Below are positions 1 through 4,682 of a stretch of 12,390 bases of DNA, piece after piece. Numbering within the stretch: position 1 is the stretch's first letter; each line of letters begins with the position of its first letter. The stretch lies in assembly GCA_002352225.1 (NCBI GenBank), contig DEIA01000046.1, positions 24,680 through 37,069 on the forward strand, read 5' to 3'. A program made the position numbers and the translations under genes. The DNA is from Flammeovirgaceae bacterium UBA2786. GTDB taxonomy: Bacteria > Bacteroidota > Bacteroidia > Cytophagales > Cyclobacteriaceae. The notes below the pieces were generated by a model, which was not told where the DNA came from, did no database searches, and was given only the letters and a program-made list of their open reading frames with translations.

Positions 1-301
1 TTTCCATTTCTGCATACCAGGCGCGTTGTGCCTGTGTGTGGGCCCAGGCTTGTTCGGGCGATTGCCATCCGGGTAACGGATTATCGGGTGCTACGTAGCG
101 GGCAATTTGAGTTGCTACCACCAATCCAATGTTTCCTTTTCGTAAGGCTTCAAAACTTACTACGCCTTTACCCCGATCGGGTTTATCGGTAAGATTCTTT
201 TCGCGCTGCCGAATTTCTGAAATGGACTTTCGCAGGTCGCGATTCCATTCCATCGCATTCATGCTTAAGTCGAGGTGTGCATCAACAATAAAATGCTGCA
301 T
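1..301 (-). CDS. Peptidase M19 (membrane/renal dipeptidase family), N-terminal part
   Basis: The frame starts at an ATG at 301 and stays open to the window edge, so only about the first 100 residues are visible. The N-terminus reads MQHFIVDAHLDLS. The His9-x-Asp11 pair matches the first metal-binding motif (HxD) of the zinc-dependent M19 dipeptidases, which adopt an amidohydrolase-like TIM barrel. The following stretch, with VSFEALRKGNIGLVVATQIAR at residues 48-68, fits the early barrel strands of that family. Family members hydrolyse dipeptides, often with a D-residue at the C-terminal position, and some act on other amides. No signal peptide is visible, so a cytoplasmic enzyme is likely. 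The start lies 2 bp after the stop of the upstream PLP enzyme gene, which implies translational coupling and a shared job. The metal-bridging Glu and the later His ligands lie outside the window, so catalytic competence cannot be judged. Confidence 0.82.
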   Translation of the reverse strand, partial: MQHFIVDAHLDLSMNAMEWNRDLRKSISEIRQREKNLTDKPDRGKGVVSFEALRKGNIGLVVATQIARYVAPDNPLPGWQSPEQAWAHTQAQRAWYAEME

Positions 302-303
302 GA

Positions 304-1410
304 TTAAATGGTGATTTTTCTTTTGCGGGCTACTACATTCCAGTTTTGTGTTACTCTATTATTTTCAACCACTGCTAATGTTTCATGCAAGGCTACAGTA
401 GGGCAGATGTGAAACGGAACGCCATACAATACATCGCCAACTTTATAGGTATTGCCTTTTGGTGCTTTTAAAATAAGATGCTCTTCACTGTGGCCTGCTG
501 CCTGAAGTTCAGGTGCATTGAGAAAGTACACACGCTGACTCAAGGGGTTCTCAGAAGCAACTGCCTTATGCCCAAGATCAATGCAAAGCGTTTCCTCATC
601 CGGTTTGGAAATAATGCGTGTGATCAGTACAGCGGCAAACGCAAAGGGTTGTTCTGCAAATTGTTTATGATACCCATAATCCCAGAAAATAAATGTGCCC
701 GGACTAACCTCTATATTTTTTCGTTTGCTGTGAATGGAGATGGTAGTGTTACCGCTGGTAACAATGGTACAGGTAATACCGGTTTGTGATTGAATAGCGT
801 GCTGTAAACCAGATACGCGCAAAAATCCCTCGTCACAACCTTTAGTTCTTACAGCAAGATCGGCCTCGCGATGATGACCATCGTAAGCGTGTAATCCAAC
901 CGGGTTTAATCCTTTTAAGGATTTACAGTACAGGAATAGGGGCAAAGCATTTTCAGGAAGAACCCCGGTGCGACTCATACCCACATTTAAATCAATAAAG
1001 ATGCGAATGGTGAGATTGTTAGCCTGTGCAACGGTATCCAGTTCCTGTGCAGTAGCTTCGTTATCGATTAAACAGGCAAACTGCGTGGCCGGAAATTTTT
1101 TAATAAGCTGCACCAAGCGTACTCCACGCGGCCCAACCGGTTGATAAGCAAGTAATACATCGGGTGCGCCAATCGATGCCAGCATTTCACCTTCTGCAAT
1201 GGTTGCGCATTTGAATTTTTTTATGCCGGCATCCATCATCAGCTGGCATACCTCAGGTGTTTTGTTGGTTTTTACATGCGGCCGAAGTTGAGTTACATCG
1301 GGTACAAATTGCTGTAGTATTCTGATATTCTCCTTTATGCGGTCGGGGTATACCGCAAGCGCAGGAGAATCTAATTCGTTGATGTTTTCTATTTTATATA
1401 AAGGGTTCAT
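304..1410 (-). CDS. D-threonine aldolase / D-serine dehydratase-like PLP enzyme (alanine racemase-type N-domain)
   Basis: A 368-residue protein of the fold-type III PLP family that includes D-threonine aldolase, eukaryotic-type D-serine dehydratase (DSD1) and D-threo-3-hydroxyaspartate dehydratase. The segment LRPHVKTNKTPEV at residues 42-54 carries the likely PLP Schiff-base lysine, Lys47, in the usual RPHxKT context. The C-terminal domain carries HICPTV, with His334 and Cys336 in the place of the family's metal site. A His-x-Cys pair is the zinc site of D-serine dehydratases, whereas classical D-threonine aldolases use His-x-Asp, so dehydratase chemistry is plausible. Substrate cannot be assigned from sequence. 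The gene lies between a RidA-family gene (76 bp upstream, with a hairpin in the gap) and an M19 dipeptidase gene 2 bp downstream. RidA proteins remove the enamines and imines made by PLP dehydratases, which supports the same reading. Length is normal for the family. Confidence 0.88.
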   Translation of the reverse strand: MNPLYKIENINELDSPALAVYPDRIKENIRILQQFVPDVTQLRPHVKTNKTPEVCQLMMDAGIKKFKCATIAEGEMLASIGAPDVLLAYQPVGPRGVRLVQLIKKFPATQFACLIDNEATAQELDTVAQANNLTIRIFIDLNVGMSRTGVLPENALPLFLYCKSLKGLNPVGLHAYDGHHREADLAVRTKGCDEGFLRVSGLQHAIQSQTGITCTIVTSGNTTISIHSKRKNIEVSPGTFIFWDYGYHKQFAEQPFAFAAVLITRIISKPDEETLCIDLGHKAVASENPLSQRVYFLNAPELQAAGHSEEHLILKAPKGNTYKVGDVLYGVPFHICPTVALHETLAVVENNRVTQNWNVVARKRKITI

Positions 1411-1432
1411 GGTTTTTTGGGTCTTGAGTTTG

Positions 1433-1482
1433 TAGTCCTGAGTACATAGTTAATACTGCTACCGACTATTTACTCAGGACTA
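1433..1482. repeat. Strong hairpin / inverted repeat in the ridA-PLP enzyme gap
   Basis: A perfect 12-bp inverted repeat (TAGTCCTGAGTA at 1433-1444, its reverse complement at 1471-1482) extends inward through one mismatch by five more pairs (1446-1450 with 1465-1469), leaving a 14-nt loop. It fills most of the 76-bp gap inside an otherwise tightly packed gene cluster. No T-tract follows on the minus strand, so it does not look like a simple intrinsic terminator. It may be a dispersed repeat, an mRNA-stabilising stem, or a partial attenuator. Confidence 0.7.
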
Positions 1483-1486
1483 TAGA

Positions 1487-1963
1487 CTAATTTTGTTCCA
1501 ATTCAAACATCGCCTCAATTTCTACCGGAATGTTATCGGGCAATGAACCCATACCCACTGCACTGCGCACGCCTACGCCATTTTCTGGCCCCCATACTTT
1601 TGCAAATAATTCGCTGCATCCGTTAATGACAAACGGATGACGTTCAAATTCAGGTACGGCATTTACCATGCCCAATACTTTAATTACCCGTTTTATTTTA
1701 TTAAAGGTTCCAAGGTTTGCTTTTAACGTGGCCAGTATAGCCAACCCAACCTGTTGTGCGGCAAGTTTGGCTTCATCGGCATTCAGATCAATACCCACTT
1801 TGCCAATAATCAGGCTGCGATCTTCTTTTACGGTTCCGTGCCCGGATACATATACAAACTTATCTACTATTAAAAATGGTTTGTAAACACCCAGAGGAGT
1901 GGGAGGAGGTGGTAAGGTAAGATTCAGGCTCGCAAAGCGTTGATCGGGAGTAAAGTTATTCAT
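1487..1963 (-). CDS. RidA (YjgF/YER057c/UK114) family enamine/imine deaminase
   Basis: A 158-residue protein, longer than the roughly 128-residue archetype because of an extended N-terminus and internal loops. The C-terminal block VRSAVGMGSLPDNIPVEIE at residues 132-150 is the Rid signature. Arg133 matches the substrate-carboxylate-binding arginine of active RidA, and Glu148 lies 15 residues later, the spacing of the catalytic glutamate in E. coli RidA. The N-terminal VYVSGHG at 37-43 corresponds to the usual VYVSGQ strand. RidA proteins hydrolyse 2-aminoacrylate and related reactive enamines to 2-oxoacids and ammonia in the cytoplasm, and they normally form trimers. The gene starts 6 bp after the GntP permease stop and precedes the PLP enzyme gene, so a direct role in clearing that enzyme's product is likely. 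The stop codon is TAG and abuts the hairpin at 1433-1482. Confidence 0.9.
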   Translation of the reverse strand: MNNFTPDQRFASLNLTLPPPPTPLGVYKPFLIVDKFVYVSGHGTVKEDRSLIIGKVGIDLNADEAKLAAQQVGLAILATLKANLGTFNKIKRVIKVLGMVNAVPEFERHPFVINGCSELFAKVWGPENGVGVRSAVGMGSLPDNIPVEIEAMFELEQN

Positions 1964-1969
1964 ATTGAA

Positions 1970-3286
1970 TTAATTTATAATGGCATTGATAATCATTACC
2001 CCGGCTAATCCACAAATAGCTACAATGGTTTCCATTACCGACCATGATCTTATTGTATCGCGGATACTGAGGTTGAAGTATTCTTTAAATAGCCAAAAGC
2101 CGGCATCGTTTACGTGTGAGAACATTAAACTACCGGCACCAATAGACAGTACCATCAGGTTAGGGTCAACGTCAGGTCTGGTAATGAATGGAAGCATGAT
2201 GCCTGCAGCAGTTAGCCCGGCTACAGTAGCAGAACCAACACACACCCGGATAATGCACGCAATAATCCAACCCAATACAAGAGGATGTACGTTAATACCA
2301 TCCAGTAATGCGGCAATTTCATTACTGATGCCGCTATCGAGCAATACTTGTTTTAAGCCACCTGCACCGCCCATTATTAATAGAATCATACTTACATCTT
2401 TTACGGCATCGCCAAAAATGTTCATGATATGATTCATTTGTGTACCCCGTAAAATTCCGAGCGAGAAAGTAGCCACCCCTAATGAGATGAGCATAACGAT
2501 GGCCGGATCGCTTAGGAAAATGAGTATGGGTTTAAATGAAGAGTTATCGCTTATGTAAGGATTTAATAGTGTAGTTGTGGTAAGAAAGATAACGGGCAGT
2601 AATGCCGAAAATAAACTGTTAGCCAGGCTCGGTAGTTTATCTTCGGGTAATCCTTCCGTTTGAAAAGTTTTGATTAGGGTAGCTTTTATACCCTTTAGTG
2701 TTTTTGAGTAAAGTAAACCGGCAATAAGTACGGTAGGTATGGCAATTGCAAAACCATATAACAAGGTGGTACCCATGTGGGCATTAAATTGGGCTACCAG
2801 TGCGGTGGGTGAGGGGTGCGGAGGAAGAAAACCGTGTGTTACCGAAAGCGCAGCCATCATGGGTAACCCGATGTATACAGCCGGAAGTTTGTAGCGGTAC
2901 ACAATAGATGCAATGAGCGGGAATACTAACACAAAACCTACATTATAAAATAATGGTATACCAATAACAAAGCCGGTAGTCATTAGTGCCCACTGCAAAT
3001 TCTTTTCACCAAAGAGTTTAGTTAATCCGGATGAGATGCGTTGTGCAGCTCCGCTATCGGCTACCAGTTTTCCGAGCATGGCTCCGGCTATTACTACAAT
3101 TGCAAGCGAACCCAGCATATCGCCCAGGCCTTTTTGTACTGAACTGCTGATTTTTGAAACTTCGATACCCAGCAGTAAACCGGCCAGTATAGAAACGACA
3201 AGAAAAGAGAGGAATGCGTTTACTTTAAAGTACGAGATAAGAACAACTAACAACGCGATACATACTACAATGATGAGTATGGACAT
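1970..3286 (-). CDS. GntP-family proton symporter (gluconate or D-serine type permease)
   Basis: A 438-residue, strongly hydrophobic inner-membrane protein with about a dozen predicted membrane segments, the first being residues 3-20. Family marks are GIPLFYNVGF at residues 109-118 and HGFLPPHPSP at residues 151-160, both characteristic of the gluconate:H+ symporter (GntP) family. The family includes gluconate and fructuronate carriers but also the D-serine transporter DsdX, so the gluconate label should not be taken literally. No gluconate kinase or other sugar-acid gene is nearby. The neighbours are RidA, a D-amino-acid PLP enzyme and a dipeptidase, so a D-amino acid or related hydroxy-amino acid is the more likely cargo; this is inference from context. 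The gene starts 8 bp after the small upstream gene and ends 6 bp before the RidA gene, consistent with one operon. Confidence 0.9.
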   Translation of the reverse strand: MSILIIVVCIALLVVLISYFKVNAFLSFLVVSILAGLLLGIEVSKISSSVQKGLGDMLGSLAIVVIAGAMLGKLVADSGAAQRISSGLTKLFGEKNLQWALMTTGFVIGIPLFYNVGFVLVFPLIASIVYRYKLPAVYIGLPMMAALSVTHGFLPPHPSPTALVAQFNAHMGTTLLYGFAIAIPTVLIAGLLYSKTLKGIKATLIKTFQTEGLPEDKLPSLANSLFSALLPVIFLTTTTLLNPYISDNSSFKPILIFLSDPAIVMLISLGVATFSLGILRGTQMNHIMNIFGDAVKDVSMILLIMGGAGGLKQVLLDSGISNEIAALLDGINVHPLVLGWIIACIIRVCVGSATVAGLTAAGIMLPFITRPDVDPNLMVLSIGAGSLMFSHVNDAGFWLFKEYFNLSIRDTIRSWSVMETIVAICGLAGVMIINAIIN

Positions 3287-3294
3287 GGCTTGCG

Positions 3295-3519
3295 TTAGAA
3301 TTTATCAGGAATCTGAACAATACGGATTACAAGTTCGTGCTGGTCGCCATCTTTATCTACCAGATTAAATTTCACTATCGGATTATCGCGGGTTATGTTA
3401 GGTTCAACCTTTATAATCTCATTGTCCTGCAAGTGAGTTTCAAGTTGTTTTTGTAGAATAACAAGTGCGTTGGCAAAATCAACTTCGAGCGAACTGGGGT
3501 TATAAGACGTTGTTTTCAT
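3295..3519 (-). CDS. Small conserved-looking protein of unknown function (74 aa)
   Basis: I do not recognise the family. The 74-residue product is soluble, mixed in charge, with no signal peptide or membrane segment. It has an N-terminal amphipathic helix-like stretch (residues 11-30, including LEVDFANALVILQKQLE) followed by a strand-rich half with an acidic turn (VDKDGDQHELVIRIVQIP, residues 54-71). That pattern suggests a small alpha/beta fold. It starts at an ATG at 3519 and its stop lies 8 bp before the GntP permease start, so it is probably translated with the permease operon. Coding status is supported by tight spacing, the natural-looking protein composition and the absence of any better frame. 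It could be a leader gene of the catabolic operon or simply co-located. Confidence 0.6.
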   Translation of the reverse strand: MKTTSYNPSSLEVDFANALVILQKQLETHLQDNEIIKVEPNITRDNPIVKFNLVDKDGDQHELVIRIVQIPDKF

Positions 3520-3531
3520 TTAGTTTTTTTT

Positions 3532-3602
3532 AACCGCAAAGGCGCGGAGTTGCAAAGTAAAATTTTTGTTGTTTTTAAGAATTTCATTGCGTCTTAGCGG
3601 TT
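3532..3602. repeat. Inverted repeat of the 'AACCGCAAAG' type between fabH and the small gene
   Basis: AACCGCAAAGGCGC at 3532-3545 pairs with GCGTCTTAGCGGTT at 3589-3602, 12 of 14 positions matching. A further GTTGCAAAG copy follows the left arm at 3549-3557. Repeats built on CGCAAAG/CTTTGCG arms are common between genes in Bacteroidota and some other phyla. On the minus strand the distal arm is followed by A residues rather than T, so it is not a convincing intrinsic terminator for fabH, though it may mark a transcript boundary. Confidence 0.6.
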
Positions 3603-3608
3603 CTTTTA

Positions 3609-4607
3609 TTACCAACGTATCAATGCCGAAGCCCAGGTAAATCCACTTCCGAAGGCCGCTAAACAAATAACGTCATTTTCCTTCATCTTTCCTTCTGCCC
3701 AGGCCTCGCTCATCGCTATGGGAATAGATGCAGCCGTTGTATTGCCATACCGCATAATATTGTTGTACACCTGATCATCGCGCAAAGCGAGTTTTTCCTG
3801 AATGTACTGACTGATTCGCAAATTAGCCTGGTGCGGTACCAACAAGTTAATATCTTCTTTTTTCATTTGATTGGCCGCCAATGCTTCGTTAATCACTTCC
3901 ATAAAACGGACTACAGCATGCTTAAATACCTGGTTGCCATTCATAACCACTTTAAAATGGGTGGTGTCTAAAATCTGTTCAGGTTGACGTTCTTCTCTTT
4001 TGCGGCTGCTGCCCGGATCGCGCACATAAAGTTCTTCGGCAAAGCGACCATCGGAATGGAGATGAGTGGAAAGAACTCCGGGCTTATCAGAGGGTTGCAG
4101 AATGGCTGCACCGGCACCATCGGCAAAAATAACGGCTGTGTTTCGGCCACGGGTAGAAACATCTATAGCAGTAGATTGTATTTCGGCACCCACCACCAGA
4201 ATGGTTTTATACATACCCGATTTAATAAACTGATCGGCAACTGAAAGCGCGTAGATAAAACCTGAGCAGGCATTCCGGATGTCCAATGCGCCAATACTTT
4301 CTAACCCTAATTCACGCTGAAGCAATACACCTGAACCCGGAAAAAAGTAATCGGGTGTAATGGTAGCAAACACGATAAACTCAATATCTTTTTCAGTTAG
4401 GTTAGCGCGTTGAAGTGCCATACGGGTGGCTTTGGCGGCCATATTGGCAACGGTATCTTTTTGAGGATCGATCCATCTGCGCTCTTTGATTCCTGTACGT
4501 TCGGTAATCCACTCATCGTTGGTTTCCATGAGTGAAGAAAGATATTGGTTGGTAATAACCGTTTTCGGAACATGATGGCCCAAACCTACAATTTTTGAAT
4601 AGCGCAT
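3609..4607 (-). CDS. fabH: Beta-ketoacyl-ACP synthase III (FabH)
   Basis: A 332-residue cytoplasmic enzyme of normal family length that condenses acetyl- or branched acyl-CoA with malonyl-ACP to start fatty acid synthesis. The catalytic triad is fully visible: Cys114 in RNACSGF (residues 111-117), His259 in VPHQAN (257-262) and Asn289 in RYGNTTAASIP (286-296). The N-terminal TNDEWITERTGI (29-40) and the glycine-rich FGSGFTWAS near the C-terminus are also typical. It stands alone, without plsX or rpmF beside it, so it may be a second FabH paralogue. Members of this thiolase family can also take part in other condensations. The start is an ATG at 4607. The gene is separated from leuS by 68 bp with a hairpin at the leuS end, and from the small downstream gene by an inverted repeat. 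No clear promoter was found in the 68-bp gap. Confidence 0.93.
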   Translation of the reverse strand: MRYSKIVGLGHHVPKTVITNQYLSSLMETNDEWITERTGIKERRWIDPQKDTVANMAAKATRMALQRANLTEKDIEFIVFATITPDYFFPGSGVLLQRELGLESIGALDIRNACSGFIYALSVADQFIKSGMYKTILVVGAEIQSTAIDVSTRGRNTAVIFADGAGAAILQPSDKPGVLSTHLHSDGRFAEELYVRDPGSSRKREERQPEQILDTTHFKVVMNGNQVFKHAVVRFMEVINEALAANQMKKEDINLLVPHQANLRISQYIQEKLALRDDQVYNNIMRYGNTTAASIPIAMSEAWAEGKMKENDVICLAAFGSGFTWASALIRW

Positions 4608-4660
4608 AGCGTAGAATTAAAAGTGCACCAAGTTAAAGAATTTAAGAAAATAGTCCTTAG

Positions 4661-4682
4661 TCTTTAGTTTTGAGACTAAAGA
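4661..4682 (-). terminator. Hairpin overlapping the leuS stop, possible weak terminator
   Basis: TCTTTAGT at 4661-4668 and ACTAAAGA at 4675-4682 form an 8-bp perfect inverted repeat with a 6-nt loop that includes the leuS TAG stop. On the minus strand it is followed by a short segment with TATTTTCTT. The stem is AT-rich and the T-run is interrupted, so termination would be weak; it may instead be a member of the same AGTC/GACT-rich repeat class seen at 1433-1482. Confidence 0.4.

Noticed and set aside
1970..3286. A dedicated gluconate utilisation locus
   Set aside because: No gluconate kinase, dehydratase or aldolase gene is nearby; the surrounding genes point to amino acid rather than sugar-acid metabolism.
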